Positions 26,647-35,534 are shown, counted from the stretch's first letter. The stretch is DNA of 52,525 nucleotides from Blastococcus sp. (GCA_025465355.1 JAODNN010000008.1:1-52525), one strand, 5' to 3'. Numbers and translations are program-made. Notes: generated by a model not told the origin, from the letters alone.

Positions 26647-27687
26647 GTGAACAAGAAGATCGGGTTCCTCTCCTTCGGGCATTGGCAGCCGATTCCTGGC
26701 TCCCAGGTGCGCACGGGGCGTGACGCGCTCCTGCAGACCGTCGAGCTGGCCGTCGCGGCCGAGGAGCTGGGAGTCGACGGCGCCTACGTGCGGGTGCACC
26801 ACTTCGCCCGGCAGTTGGCGTCCCCGTTCCCGCTGCTCGCCGCGATGGCCGCGCGCACGAGTCGCATCGAGGTCGGCACCGCCGTCATCGACATGCGTTA
26901 CGAGAACCCGCTGTACATGGCCGAGGAGGCCGGGGCGACCGACCTGCTCAGTGGTGGCCGGCTGCAGCTCGGGATCAGCCGCGGCTCACCCGAGACGGCG
27001 CTGCGTGGCGCCGAGGCCTTCGGCTACGTCCCGCCCGACGGCAGCTCGGACGCCGACCTGGCCCGGGAGAAGACGGCGCTGTTCCTCGCGGCCATCCGGG
27101 GCGGGACGGTCGTGGATGCGGACCCGAGGATGACCGGGGGCGCCACCGGCCGGCTGGCCGTCCAGCCGCAGTCGCCCGGCCTGGTCGACCGCATCTGGTG
27201 GGGATCGGGCACCCGGTCAACCGCTGAATGGGCGGCGCGGCAGGGGATGAACCTGCAGAGCTCCACTCTCCTGTCCGAGGACACCGGTGTGCCCTTCGAC
27301 CAGTTGCAGGCCGAGCAGATCGCCCGCTACCGCGCGGCCTGGGCCGAGGCCGGCTGGGAGCGGGAGCCCCGGGTGTCGGTCAGCCGCAGCGTCCTGCCGG
27401 TCGTCAGCGACCTGGACCGGCAGTACTTCGGGAGCGGCCGGTCGGAGGAGGACCAGGTCGGCATCCTCGAGGGTGTGCGGTCGCGCTTCGGCAAGAGCTA
27501 CGTGGGGCCGCCCGACCGGCTGGCCGAGGAGCTCGCGAGGGACGCCGCCGTCCAGGAGGCGGACACGCTGCTGGTCACCGTGCCGAACATGCTCGGCGTC
27601 GAGTACAACGCCCATCTGCTCGAGACGATCACCCGCCACGTCGCGCCGGCGCTCGGCTGGGTGCATCCGGCCCAGCGCACCGGCTGA
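26647..27687 (+). CDS. LLM-class (luciferase-like) flavin- or F420-dependent oxidoreductase
   Basis: 346 residues from a GTG that follows GGAGG by 8 bases. The TIM-barrel family is recognised by [11 protein letters not shown] at the start, [40 protein letters not shown] and [13 protein letters not shown]. Such enzymes use FMNH2 or F420; the presence of fbiC makes F420 possible but the sequence alone does not decide. Substrate unknown. Its ribosome site lies just beyond the protease relic, whose decay left this gene with little promoter space. It converges with the transpeptidase gene 19 bases away. Confidence 0.9.
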   Translation: MNKKIGFLSFGHWQPIPGSQVRTGRDALLQTVELAVAAEELGVDGAYVRVHHFARQLASPFPLLAAMAARTSRIEVGTAVIDMRYENPLYMAEEAGATDLLSGGRLQLGISRGSPETALRGAEAFGYVPPDGSSDADLAREKTALFLAAIRGGTVVDADPRMTGGATGRLAVQPQSPGLVDRIWWGSGTRSTAEWAARQGMNLQSSTLLSEDTGVPFDQLQAEQIARYRAAWAEAGWEREPRVSVSRSVLPVVSDLDRQYFGSGRSEEDQVGILEGVRSRFGKSYVGPPDRLAEELARDAAVQEADTLLVTVPNMLGVEYNAHLLETITRHVAPALGWVHPAQRTG

Positions 27688-27706
27688 ACGCCTCTGGCGC
27701 CGCAGC

Positions 27707-28483
27707 TCAGGCCGGGATGTAGCGGTTCGGGATCGGCGAGTACGCGGCGCTGCCGATGCCGAGCGAGATCAGCGGGTTCTGCGCGGTCCGCATCCACCGG
27801 AGCACCCAGACGACCTCCGACTGGAGGAGGGCGACACAGCCGCCGGTGGCATAGGCGTTCTTCACGTGCAGGAAGAACGCCGACCCCTTGCTACGGACCG
27901 CGCCGGTGCCGTACGTGGGCGCCATGTTGTAGCCGATGACGGCGCCGTACGCGTACTGCTGCGGGTAGTTGCTCAGCCGCTCGAACGCGCCGTAACTGGC
28001 CGGGCAGGTGCCGGGTGCGCAGCGGCGGTGCTCATTGATCACCGTGCCCAGTGATCCGGTCCAGACGTCGTCGCGGGTGACCTGGAAGTAGGAGACGCCG
28101 GCGCCCGGGTTCGGCTGCACCCCGAACGCCTGGCCCAGGTGGTAGAGGCCGACCGGTGTCCGGGAGACGGATTCCGAGGCCACCCCCATGCCCGCCGAGC
28201 CGATCCGGGCGTTGGCGAAATGCGCGACCCGCTTGTAGCGGCCGTCGGCCTGCCGCTGCCAGGCGTCGACCGTGGCATAGGTCGTGGTCGAGTTGCCCGC
28301 GGAGACGGTGAGGACCTGCCCCGCGGTCGTCGCGGCCGCAGCCGGACCGGAGCTCAGACCGATCAGGCCGCCCAGGACCAGCACAACCGCCAGGCCGACG
28401 ACCGAGACTCTGCTGCGCACAGCCGGCTCCCCGCTTCCGCCCGGCCGATGAACCACTGAAGACATCGGGCCGGTCACGTCCAT
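27707..28483 (-). CDS. Exported L,D-transpeptidase-like protein
   Basis: 258 residues from ATG at 28483; ATG at 28465 is also possible. A signal anchor or signal peptide (VVGLAVVLVLGGLIGLSSG, then PAAAATT) directs it outside. The C-terminal half has AFFLHVKNAYATGGCVAL, the His-(x)-TGGC arrangement of YkuD-type L,D-transpeptidases with the catalytic Cys. The usual SxGC is TGGC here and the following Arg is absent (VAL), so it is an atypical member of the kind found across actinobacteria. The probable role is 3-3 cross-linking or modification of peptidoglycan. Confidence 0.82.
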   Translation of the reverse strand: MDVTGPMSSVVHRPGGSGEPAVRSRVSVVGLAVVLVLGGLIGLSSGPAAAATTAGQVLTVSAGNSTTTYATVDAWQRQADGRYKRVAHFANARIGSAGMGVASESVSRTPVGLYHLGQAFGVQPNPGAGVSYFQVTRDDVWTGSLGTVINEHRRCAPGTCPASYGAFERLSNYPQQYAYGAVIGYNMAPTYGTGAVRSKGSAFFLHVKNAYATGGCVALLQSEVVWVLRWMRTAQNPLISLGIGSAAYSPIPNRYIPA

Positions 28484-28562
28484 GTCGCGCGCACGGTAAC
28501 AGTTTCTGCCCTGGTCGTCACCGTTATTCGGGCACTGTCTCACGCCGAGGGGTGGCCTCCGG

Positions 28563-29690
28563 TCACGTCACCGGCTGGTCGTCCGGCGGGGGGAGCGTCG
28601 TGCCGTCGCGCAGGACGACAGGCCCGACCGGAACGGACGTCGCGGTCGGCGGGGGAGGTGTCGGTGCCGGGTCGGGCGTGGGGCTGGGCGGAGGCGGCTG
28701 GGAGACCGTCGTGCCGAATCGTGGCGGTGGGGGAGAGGCCGCGGTCGCCCCGACCAGATCGGCCAGGCTCGGGGCGTCGTCCAGGCGGCTGACGCCGAGC
28801 GGCGGAAGGTCGAGGAGGTCGAGGACGGTTCGGCCGACACTGACGTGGGAGCTCCAGCGGCTGTCGATCCCGGGCCGAACGCGACCGCCGAACATCAGCA
28901 GCGGAACCCTCGGCCCGTAGGCGAGCTGCACGCCGTCAGCGGTGTGCTCGACGTTCGGCGTGACGACGTGGTCGTCCCAGCCGCCCCAGTCGTCCCAGGT
29001 CAGGAAGAACACGGTGGAGTCCCAGAGGCCCGCGGTGACGATCGCGTCCACGGCCTGCCACACCTTGTCCTGACCGAGGGTGACGTCAGCGACCGGGTGC
29101 TCGTCGTACGGCGAGTCGTGCCAGACCATGCTGAGCGCGGGCAGGTGGGCGGCCTCGCTGACGATCTGGTCGCTGTGCACGATGTCGGGTGACCCCTTCA
29201 GCTGCTCGTAGAACTCGACCGGATAGCCCGACTTGCCGCTGTACACCTTCCAGCTCAGGCCGTGATCGGCCGCATGGCCGGGCAGGGACGGCATGTCCCA
29301 GAGCGGCGGGGGCGCGGTGCGCGGCGGATTGCGCAGGGTCGGCGTCTGTCCGCCCACGAGCAGCAGATGGTTCGGTGTGGAATTCGTACCGAAGCCCGAA
29401 CAGTGGTTCTCCAGGAACGCTCCGGTAGCGGCCTGGTAGGCGTAGTAGGGCAGGACGGCCAGGTCGTCGAACTGGGTACGCGTGGCGTGCGGGTTCTTGC
29501 CGGACCCCTGGGCGTGCAGCCATCGGGCGTACGCGGCGCGGGTGTGCGGTTGGTCCCTGGCCGGCGGGTTGGGCTGTACCGGCCACCCGGTCGCGACGTT
29601 CGCGCCCCATGCCCGCATCGAGGGGAAGTAGTTGTCGGTCGTGTGGTTCTCCTGGACGAACACCACCACGTGATCCACCGTCGTCACCAT
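28563..29690 (-). CDS. Phosphoesterase family protein (phospholipase C/acid phosphatase type), no signal peptide
   Basis: 375 residues from the ATG; an in-frame TGA eight codons upstream fixes this start. The family signature VDHVVVFVQENHTTDNYFPSM carries metal-binding Glu and Asn, followed by ENHCSGFGTNSTPNHL and FFLTWDDWGGWDDHV (Asp-rich metal site). The C-terminal about 60 residues are Pro/Thr-rich. Most relatives are exported, but the protein starts directly at the catalytic strand, so it is either cytosolic or exported by other means. It hydrolyses phosphate mono- or diesters; substrate unknown. Confidence 0.88.
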   Translation of the reverse strand: MVTTVDHVVVFVQENHTTDNYFPSMRAWGANVATGWPVQPNPPARDQPHTRAAYARWLHAQGSGKNPHATRTQFDDLAVLPYYAYQAATGAFLENHCSGFGTNSTPNHLLLVGGQTPTLRNPPRTAPPPLWDMPSLPGHAADHGLSWKVYSGKSGYPVEFYEQLKGSPDIVHSDQIVSEAAHLPALSMVWHDSPYDEHPVADVTLGQDKVWQAVDAIVTAGLWDSTVFFLTWDDWGGWDDHVVTPNVEHTADGVQLAYGPRVPLLMFGGRVRPGIDSRWSSHVSVGRTVLDLLDLPPLGVSRLDDAPSLADLVGATAASPPPPRFGTTVSQPPPPSPTPDPAPTPPPPTATSVPVGPVVLRDGTTLPPPDDQPVT

Positions 29691-29751
29691 GGCGTGAGAC
29701 TGCTCCGTTCAGTGCCGTCCTGACAGGGCCGCCGCCGTCCCGGCTGCAACC

Positions 29752-29785
29752 ACGAGGGCCCGGCGCTCGAGCGCCGGGCCCTCGT
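29752..29785 (-). terminator. Perfect 34-base palindrome, candidate terminator
   Basis: Two exact 17-base arms (ACGAGGGCCCGGCGCTC and its complement) meet without a spacer, so a hairpin would close on a tight loop around CTCGAG. It lies 26 bases beyond the stop of the transglycosylase gene, between that gene and the phosphoesterase gene on the same strand. No T-run follows. A transcription terminator is the simplest reading; a protein-binding site is possible. Confidence 0.6.
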
Positions 29786-29810
29786 ACGCGTGCAGGCGAA
29801 ACTCCTCCGG

Positions 29811-31247
29811 TCAGCAGGGCGTCAGAAGGGGCGGCTCGCAGACCGGAGTCGCGGGGAGCTTGGGCGCGGGCACTCCCGGCACCTTCGGGACAGACACCAC
29901 CGGTGGTTTCTGGATGGGAGCTGCCGGCACCGGCACCGGCACCGGCACCGGCACCGGAACTGGAACCGGAATCGGTGCAGGGGCGGGGGCGGGGGCGCCA
30001 GCCGGAGCAGGCCCGGAGCCCGGATCGGAGCCAGGAGTGGTGCCGGAGCCGGTCGGCGTCCCGGTACCGGAGCCCGAGGTGGACGTGCCGGACCCTGCGT
30101 CGGAGGCCGGCTGACCGGCCGACGTGCCGCTGCCGGCGGGTGCGCCCGCTGCGCCTCGAGAGGAGCCCTTGGAGGCCGCGGGTCGGGAAGACGCCCCGGT
30201 GGTGGGACCGGAGGCCGGGCTGTTGTCGGAGGCGCCGATTGCCGGTCCGGGCGAGGCCGGTGCGTTGTAGTACGTGGTGCCGTAGTAGCCGGAGAGCGCC
30301 GGCACAGGATCGCTCGTGTTGCCGACGAGTGGGATGTCGGCGACAGGGATACCGGCTGCGTAGGCGTGCGCCAGGCCCAGGACCTCGTTGACGTAGCTGT
30401 CCGAGTGGTTGTAGGCCATGACCGCCCGGCGCTCCCCTGCGGAGGTACGCAGGTCGCCACCGGCGACACACAGGTAGTGCGCCGCGGCGAGGGCGGCGTC
30501 ATTGATGTTGAACGGGTCCGGTGCGCGGTTGCTCGCGGCGGAGACGGCGTAGGCGCGCCACGTGGACGGGATGAACTGCATCGGGCCGACGGCGCGGTCC
30601 TGGATGGTGTCGCCGTCCCAGAGGCCGCGGTCGGTGTCACGGATGAAGGCGAACTGCACGCCGTTCAGGGACGGCCCGATGATCCGGGGGGTGGAGGTGC
30701 CGTCCGGCTGAAGGACGGCACCGCCGTAGCGGCCGTGATTGGACTCGACGCGCCCGATCCCCGCCAGCAGGGACCAGTCGATCCCGCACGACGGCGTCGA
30801 GTTGCCCATGCGGGCCGCGGCCACGCGGTAGGCGTTGAGCGCGACGTTCGGGATGCCGTTGGCAGCCAGGCCGGTGATCTGTGTGGCGGCGACCGGCTGA
30901 GCGGTAGCGGTGTGTGCCGGGGTGTCGGCAAGCCTGATCGACCCGGTCGGTGCTCCCGACCCGAGGAACGAGATCGCCTGTCCCGTCGAGAGGGGCTTCG
31001 GCGAGGCCAGGTCGGTGACGTCGGCGGCCGCCTGCGGGGACGGCGGGGGAGCGAGCAGCCCGCTCAAGGCGGCGGTCACCGCGGCCGCGACGAGCCACCG
31101 GCGCCGACGCCGGTAGGGACCCGCGGGGGCGCGGGGTGCGGCGTGCCGCCCGCGCTGGGCCCCTTCGGGCGGGTCGTCCTGCTGGTGGCCGTCTGTCTGC
31201 TGCGCCGACCCATCGATCCCGCTGTCCGGGGAGGTTCGCACCGTCAC
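29811..31247 (-). CDS. Lytic murein transglycosylase with Val-Pro tail
   Basis: 478 residues. A cytoplasmic Arg-rich N-terminus (YRRRRRWLVAAAVTAALSGLLA) leads to a membrane anchor or signal peptide near 46-66. The catalytic domain (about 125-300) has GIDWSLLAGIGRVESNHG with Glu168 as the likely acid, then AVGPMQFIPSTWRAYAVSA and VMAYNHSDSYVNEVLGLAHAY, as in actinobacterial SLT/MltB-like enzymes. The last about 160 residues are low-complexity (Ser/Gly/Ala, then PVPVPVPVPV), which would span the wall. It cuts glycan strands of peptidoglycan. Divergent from the polyphosphate kinase gene. Confidence 0.9.
   Translation of the reverse strand: MTVRTSPDSGIDGSAQQTDGHQQDDPPEGAQRGRHAAPRAPAGPYRRRRRWLVAAAVTAALSGLLAPPPSPQAAADVTDLASPKPLSTGQAISFLGSGAPTGSIRLADTPAHTATAQPVAATQITGLAANGIPNVALNAYRVAAARMGNSTPSCGIDWSLLAGIGRVESNHGRYGGAVLQPDGTSTPRIIGPSLNGVQFAFIRDTDRGLWDGDTIQDRAVGPMQFIPSTWRAYAVSAASNRAPDPFNINDAALAAAHYLCVAGGDLRTSAGERRAVMAYNHSDSYVNEVLGLAHAYAAGIPVADIPLVGNTSDPVPALSGYYGTTYYNAPASPGPAIGASDNSPASGPTTGASSRPAASKGSSRGAAGAPAGSGTSAGQPASDAGSGTSTSGSGTGTPTGSGTTPGSDPGSGPAPAGAPAPAPAPIPVPVPVPVPVPVPVPAAPIQKPPVVSVPKVPGVPAPKLPATPVCEPPLLTPC
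29924..29976 (-). repeat. Six-base repeat encoding (Pro-Val)n in the transglycosylase tail
   Basis: At least five perfect head-to-tail CCGGCA units (29924-29957), then degenerate ones to about 29976. On the coding strand these give alternating Pro-Val dipeptides. Such a hexamer array can change length by slippage without shifting the frame. Confidence 0.85.
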
Positions 31248-31406
31248 TCCTGAGAAGGCTGCGTGGATTTACCCGTGAATGGCAACCGACAGCTACCCGT
31301 GCCACCAGCGATCACACCTGTGGTTCCGAGCCGAACTCGTCCGTCGGCTGGGACCCCCTGAGGCACGATGGTGGGCATCGAATCGCGACCTGCAGGGAGG
31401 TCACCG

Positions 31407-32378
31407 GTGACCGCGAACCGCACCGTCCGCTCGCAGATCCCCCGCTCCCAGTCCGGCCACTCACTGGACGTCATACATCTCGATCAGTGGCGGCTGGAGC
31501 CCCTTCCCGACGAGAACTCGGACGAGGACTGGGACGACGATCGTGAGCTGCTCGACCCCGACGGAGTGCGCGTCGAGACCTGGCGCGAGGGATATCCGTA
31601 CGGCGAGCGCATGCTGCGCCGGGAGTACGAGGTGGAGAAGCGCAGGCTGCAGATCGAACTGCTGAAACTGCAAGGCTGGGTGAAGGACACCGGGCAGAAG
31701 GTCGTGCTGGTGTTCGAGGGACGCGACGCCGCAGGCAAGGGTGGAACGATCAAGCGATTCACCGAGCACCTCAACCCGCGCGGGGCAGGGGTCGTCGCTC
31801 TCGACAAGCCGTCCGAGCGTGAGCGCACGCAGTGGTACTTCCAGCGGTACGTGCAGCATCTGCCGGCGGCCGGGGAGATCGTCATGTTCGACCGGTCCTG
31901 GTACAACCGGGCCGGCGTCGAGCGGGTCATGCGCTACTGCACGAAGGACGAGTACGAGGAGTTCATGCGCCAGGCGCCGGACTTCGAGCGCATGCTCGTC
32001 CGCAGCGGCATCCATCTGGTCAAGCTGTGGTTCTCGGTCTCGCGTGGCGAGCAGCGGACCCGTTTCATCGTCCGGCAGATCGACCCGGTCCGGCGCTGGA
32101 AGCTCTCCCCGACCGACCTCGCGTCGCTGGACAAGTGGGACGACTACACCGAGGCCAAGGAAGACATGTTCGCCTCCACCGACACCGAGCACGCCCCGTG
32201 GACGGTCATCAAGAGCAATGACAAGAAGCGGGCGCGGCTGGAGGCCATGCGGCATGTCCTGTCAGGCCTGAACTACACCGACCGGCGGGAAGATGTCGTC
32301 GGCCATCCCGATCCGATGATCGTCGGGTCGGCCGCCGACGTCCTCGAGGACGATTCCGACGGGGTCCGATCGCCCTGA
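31407..32378 (+). CDS. ppk2: Polyphosphate kinase 2 family protein
   Basis: 323 residues from a GTG preceded by GGAGG at a 6-base spacing. Walker A FEGRDAAGKGG (about 103-113), LDKPSERERTQWYFQRY (lid region), Walker B-like MFDRSWYNRAGVERVM and SRGEQRTRFIVRQIDPVRRWKLS are the conserved PPK2 blocks. These enzymes move phosphate between polyphosphate and GDP/ADP or AMP, often making nucleotide triphosphate from polyP under starvation. One domain only; the acidic N-terminus (DENSDEDWDDDRE) is as in class I. Monocistronic by its surroundings. Confidence 0.95.
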   Translation: MTANRTVRSQIPRSQSGHSLDVIHLDQWRLEPLPDENSDEDWDDDRELLDPDGVRVETWREGYPYGERMLRREYEVEKRRLQIELLKLQGWVKDTGQKVVLVFEGRDAAGKGGTIKRFTEHLNPRGAGVVALDKPSERERTQWYFQRYVQHLPAAGEIVMFDRSWYNRAGVERVMRYCTKDEYEEFMRQAPDFERMLVRSGIHLVKLWFSVSRGEQRTRFIVRQIDPVRRWKLSPTDLASLDKWDDYTEAKEDMFASTDTEHAPWTVIKSNDKKRARLEAMRHVLSGLNYTDRREDVVGHPDPMIVGSAADVLEDDSDGVRSP

Positions 32379-32432
32379 CGGTCAGGCGCGCGTCTCCCGG
32401 AGGGCAGCAGAAGACCCTCCCCGATGAGCGGC

Positions 32433-33248
32433 TCAGCGAGTGATCGGGCCCGCGAGCAGTCGTCCCGCATCCTGGATGGCCGGCTCGTGCCCGAGCGCAG
32501 TGAGCAGCTCGAAGGTCGTGGCCGTGGCGGCGGTGACGACGGGCAGCCCGAGCTCGTCCTCCACCTGCTGGACAGCGGCGAGGGAGGGCATCTGCACACA
32601 TGCCGAGAGCACGATCGCCTCGGCACCCTCCCGCCGGAGGCCGCGGGCGATACCGGGCAGGTTCTCCGGGTCGAGCCGCCCCACGGCCAGGTTGTCCGGT
32701 ACCTCGAGCGCGACGGCGTCGAGCACCTGGATGCCCTCGCCCTCGATGTACTCGCGCACCATCTGCGTGAGCGGGGCCATGTACGGGGTCACGATCGCCA
32801 CTCGGTGCGCTCCGATCGCCTGGAGGGTGCGCACGAGCGCGCCGGCGCTGCTCACCACCGCCGCGGGGTGCCCGTTCTCCGTGGCCGCCTCGCTGATGAC
32901 CTGCTCCGACTCCTTGTGCGCACCCGGACCCTGGGCCATGACGGCGACGAGGCAGGCGTACGCGATGACATCGACGTCGGCGTCGGAGACGGCGGTCGCA
33001 CACGCTGCGGCCCGGCCCACCATGGCCAGCAGCTCCTCGCGGTTCACCTGCTTCATCGCCGCGCGGGCCGAATGGAAGGTGTACCGGTGCCCCGTGGCCT
33101 CGCTCTGCCGGCGGAACAGCTCCGGCAGCTCGGTCTCCATCGTGGTGTTGGAGCTGGGCACGATCAGGCCGATCCGGGAGGACCGGGGGGCCTTGGCGGC
33201 CGGGCTGTCCTCGCAGTTCAGGGCCGCGATGTCGGTGTCTGTGTTCAT
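32433..33248 (-). CDS. Maleate cis-trans isomerase-like protein (Asp/Glu racemase superfamily)
   Basis: 271 residues. The GLIVPSSNTTMETELP block, Cys99 in IAYACLVAV and Cys217 in LSACVQMPS are the pattern of maleate isomerase and arylmalonate decarboxylase, where two Cys act on either face of the substrate. Maleate isomerase makes fumarate at the end of nicotinate degradation. No nicotinate-pathway genes are adjacent, so the true substrate is uncertain. An N-terminal extension of about 22 residues precedes the first strand. Cytosolic; transcribed alone, convergent with ppk2. Confidence 0.85.
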   Translation of the reverse strand: MNTDTDIAALNCEDSPAAKAPRSSRIGLIVPSSNTTMETELPELFRRQSEATGHRYTFHSARAAMKQVNREELLAMVGRAAACATAVSDADVDVIAYACLVAVMAQGPGAHKESEQVISEAATENGHPAAVVSSAGALVRTLQAIGAHRVAIVTPYMAPLTQMVREYIEGEGIQVLDAVALEVPDNLAVGRLDPENLPGIARGLRREGAEAIVLSACVQMPSLAAVQQVEDELGLPVVTAATATTFELLTALGHEPAIQDAGRLLAGPITR

Positions 33249-33545
33249 CGATCGCCTCCAGAGGTGACGGTCCTGCAGGGCGCAGGAAGCTGTGTCGTCA
33301 CGGCTGTACCCCGCCGGAGGACCAGAACCGAGGTCGGTTCGGCCGAAGTCGCTCCGGATTCCGGAACGGACGCTGCCGGCGCGCCGTTCACCGGCTCATC
33401 CCGCTGGGCCGACGAACAGCCGGCGGAGCGGTACGTCCGCGTCGCCGTCATCCTCGCGGGAGGAGGCAGCCACCGGATCCGCGGAACAGGGTCGTGGACG
33501 CCGGATCTCGGCATTCCGCCGCTGTCCAGCTGACCGGAGGCGGCC

Positions 33546-33845
33546 ATGAGGCGTCAGGTCTACGAGCTCAGGGTCAGAGGCCCGATCTCCCTGGACGTGC
33601 TGCGCGAGATCGGCGCCCTCGATGTGGCGGAGGAACCCCCGCTGACCGTCCTGCGGACGGAACCCACGGATCAGGCCGGGCTACACGGAATGCTGCAGTG
33701 GCTGCGCAGCCTCGGGCTCGACCTGCTCGAGGTCCGCCGCGTGGGCGTCTTCCCGGACGAGGCTCCGCACACCGTCGATGCGAGCGACCCCGTGCCCCTC
33801 GGACGGACCGGCGACGTGCCGCAGGAACCTGGCTGGCCACCGTGA
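33546..33845 (+). CDS. Small ferredoxin-like-fold protein, first of a tandem pair
   Basis: 99 residues, ATG start with GGAGG upstream. The core is a beta-x-beta-alpha-beta pattern: YELRVRGPISLDVLRE, LTVLRTEPTDQAGLHGMLQW, then LGLDLLEVRRVG. Small actinobacterial proteins of this kind share a DQAxLHGxLxxLRxLGLxLLxV motif, but no role is known to me. Its stop overlaps the start of the next gene in a GTGA, and that gene encodes a diverged relative, so the two products are made together and may pair. No membrane segment. Confidence 0.75.
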   Translation: MRRQVYELRVRGPISLDVLREIGALDVAEEPPLTVLRTEPTDQAGLHGMLQWLRSLGLDLLEVRRVGVFPDEAPHTVDASDPVPLGRTGDVPQEPGWPP

Positions 33846-34153
33846 CCCCTGCGGGCGAGCGCCGGCACAGGGGTCGGATCACCGACGAGCGGGCTGCCCT
33901 GCCGCGGTACGAGATGCGAATCCGGACTGTCGTCAGCCCCGCCCTGATCGCCTCGTGCCCGCTGCGGGCCACGCGGACCGAGGTCCGCCGGCGGTCGACG
34001 TTCCTGGTGCGCGTCACGAGCGACCGGGACATCACCGATGTTGTGCGGCGCCTGGTGGACAGAGGTGTGGAGATCCTCGACATCAGGAGCGCGGACGTCA
34101 GGAGTGTCGACACCCGCAGCCATCCGCGGTCCACCTCACCGCGGAGGCTGTGA
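33842..34153 (+). CDS. Small ferredoxin-like-fold protein, second of a tandem pair
   Basis: 103 residues from the GTG that overlaps the preceding stop by 4 bases. After about 22 leader residues it has YEMRIRTVVSPALIAS, STFLVRVTSDRDITDVV and RRLVDRGVEILDIRSAD. These align with YELRVRG, LTVLRTEPTDQAGLHGML and LRSLGLDLLEVRR of its neighbour, which makes it a paralogue, though the DQAxLHG motif is lost (SDRDITDVV). Function unknown; a heterodimer is plausible because of the coupling. Confidence 0.65.
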   Translation: MTPAGERRHRGRITDERAALPRYEMRIRTVVSPALIASCPLRATRTEVRRRSTFLVRVTSDRDITDVVRRLVDRGVEILDIRSADVRSVDTRSHPRSTSPRRL

Positions 34154-34338
34154 CGCCGTCACGAGCGCCCTGGCGATCGTGATGTCGCCCGCCGGCTGCG
34201 CCATCCCGGCCCTCCCGCGTAGGCCCCGGGAGCGTGAGCCCTGAAGGCCGGGCGTCGTTCATCCCAGCCGGATGATGCCGACGGCGACGCTGCCCGGAGA
34301 GTCTTCGCGCTACGGACCGGGTCTTCAAGGAGGGCACG

Positions 34339-34761
34339 ATGATTCTCGCGGCCAGCAGCAGCAGCTATCCCTTCCTCAGCCTCGTGTGGACGATGTTCGT
34401 CTTCTTCGGCTGGATCCTCTGGTTCTGGCTGCTGATCATGGTGTACACGGACATGTTCCGCCGAAGGGACATCGGCGGTGGCGCCAAGACGCTCTGGGTC
34501 ATCTTCACCTTGCTCGTGCCCTTCATCGGCGTCCTCACCTACCTGATCACCCAGGGTCGGTCGATGGGCGAGCGGAGGGAGCAGGAGGCGCAGCGGCAGC
34601 GTTCGGCGATGGACGAGTACGTGCGCTCGGTGGCCGCCACCAGCACCAACGGCTCCGGCTCCAACGGTGCCGACGAGATCGTCAAGGCGAAGAGCCTGCT
34701 CGACAGCGGCGCGATCACGGCCGACGAGTACGACGCCATGAAGCGCAAGGTCCTCGCCTGA
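34339..34761 (+). CDS. Small membrane protein with PLDc_N-like and SHOCT domains
   Basis: 140 residues, ATG with AAGGAGGG upstream. Two membrane helices (FLSLVWTMFVFFGWILWFWLLIMVYTD, read in frame, and LWVIFTLLVPFIGVLTYLI) flank FRRRDIGGGAKT, as in the PLDc_N membrane module of Nuc-type and cardiolipin-synthase-like proteins. A polar linker follows, then a SHOCT domain (IVKAKSLLDSGAITADEYDAMKRKVL) in the last 30 residues, a short oligomerisation helix pair. One of three SHOCT proteins within 8 kb. Role probably in membrane stress; not known. Confidence 0.9.
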   Translation: MILAASSSSYPFLSLVWTMFVFFGWILWFWLLIMVYTDMFRRRDIGGGAKTLWVIFTLLVPFIGVLTYLITQGRSMGERREQEAQRQRSAMDEYVRSVAATSTNGSGSNGADEIVKAKSLLDSGAITADEYDAMKRKVLA

Positions 34762-35000
34762 ACCACACCGGGACGCTGCCGGCAGTCCGATCGCTCCCGT
34801 GGAGCGGCCGGGCTGCCGGTGCGCGGCGGCGACGGGTCGACGCGGCGGGGCTGACGGCACTCATGCGTTGCGGATGATGTTCGGGGTGACTGACCGCAGC
34901 ACGCTTCTTCCCGTCACAGTCCGTGGCTCCGAGCAGCGCGTCGTCGGCGAACCCCGTGGCGCGAGCAGACTTCGAGGGCCCGAGTCGGGAGGACCCCGCG

Positions 35001-35459
35001 ATGTCCGACGTCTCTCAGAGCCGGCCGGCCCCGTCCACCGCTGATTACGCCGAAGACGGGCCGCCTGCTGCCACCGGCTGGGCCGGCTGGGTCGTCTTCG
35101 CCGGGGTGATGTTGATCCTCGTCGCTTCGTTCCAGGTCATCCAGGGGCTCGTCGCACTCTTCGACAAGGGTTACTACCTGGTGGGTCCCCGTGGCCTGAT
35201 CGTCAACGTCAGCTACAACGTCTGGGGATGGACCCACCTGGTCCTCGGTGTCATCGCCGGCTTGACGGGCCTGGGCCTGCTCGCCGGGAACATGCTCGCT
35301 CGCGTGGTCGGCGTGATCATCGCGATGCTGAGCGCGTTCGTGAATCTCGCATTCATCGCGGCGGCCCCGGTGTGGTCGTCGATCATCATCGCCGTCGATG
35401 TGTTCGCGATCTACGCGATCATCGTGCACGGCCGCGAGCTGAAATCCCCGCCGTACTGA
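35001..35459 (+). CDS. DUF7144-type four-helix membrane protein
   Basis: 152 residues from ATG with GGGAGGA 7 bases upstream. Four hydrophobic helices: WAGWVVFAGVMLILVASFQV, THLVLGVIAGLTGLGLLAG, LARVVGVIIAMLSAFVNLAF and VWSSIIIAVDVFAIYAIIV. The opening GWAGWVVFAG and closing HGRELK are typical of the DUF7144 family, abundant in actinobacteria and without known function. Confidence 0.88.
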   Translation: MSDVSQSRPAPSTADYAEDGPPAATGWAGWVVFAGVMLILVASFQVIQGLVALFDKGYYLVGPRGLIVNVSYNVWGWTHLVLGVIAGLTGLGLLAGNMLARVVGVIIAMLSAFVNLAFIAAAPVWSSIIIAVDVFAIYAIIVHGRELKSPPY

Positions 35460-35534
35460 CTACCGCGGCAGGCGACATGCGGCTGTTCCTCCGGTCGTCG
35501 TGCGGTCGTCGACCGCTCCGGGCGACGTGACCGG

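Noticed and set aside
26647-27687. Assigning the luciferase-like protein as a known F420 enzyme
   Set aside because: Luciferase-like folds serve FMN or F420, and no residue I can read decides between them.
31265-31340. CGACAGCTACCC resembling the 3' end of a c-di-AMP (ydaO-type) riboswitch upstream of ppk2
   Set aside because: Only one short block fits and the rest of the conserved aptamer core is absent on either strand.
33245-33547. 100-codon minus-strand frame between the isomerase-like gene and the tandem pair
   Set aside because: Composition is shadow-like and it fills the divergent promoter region.
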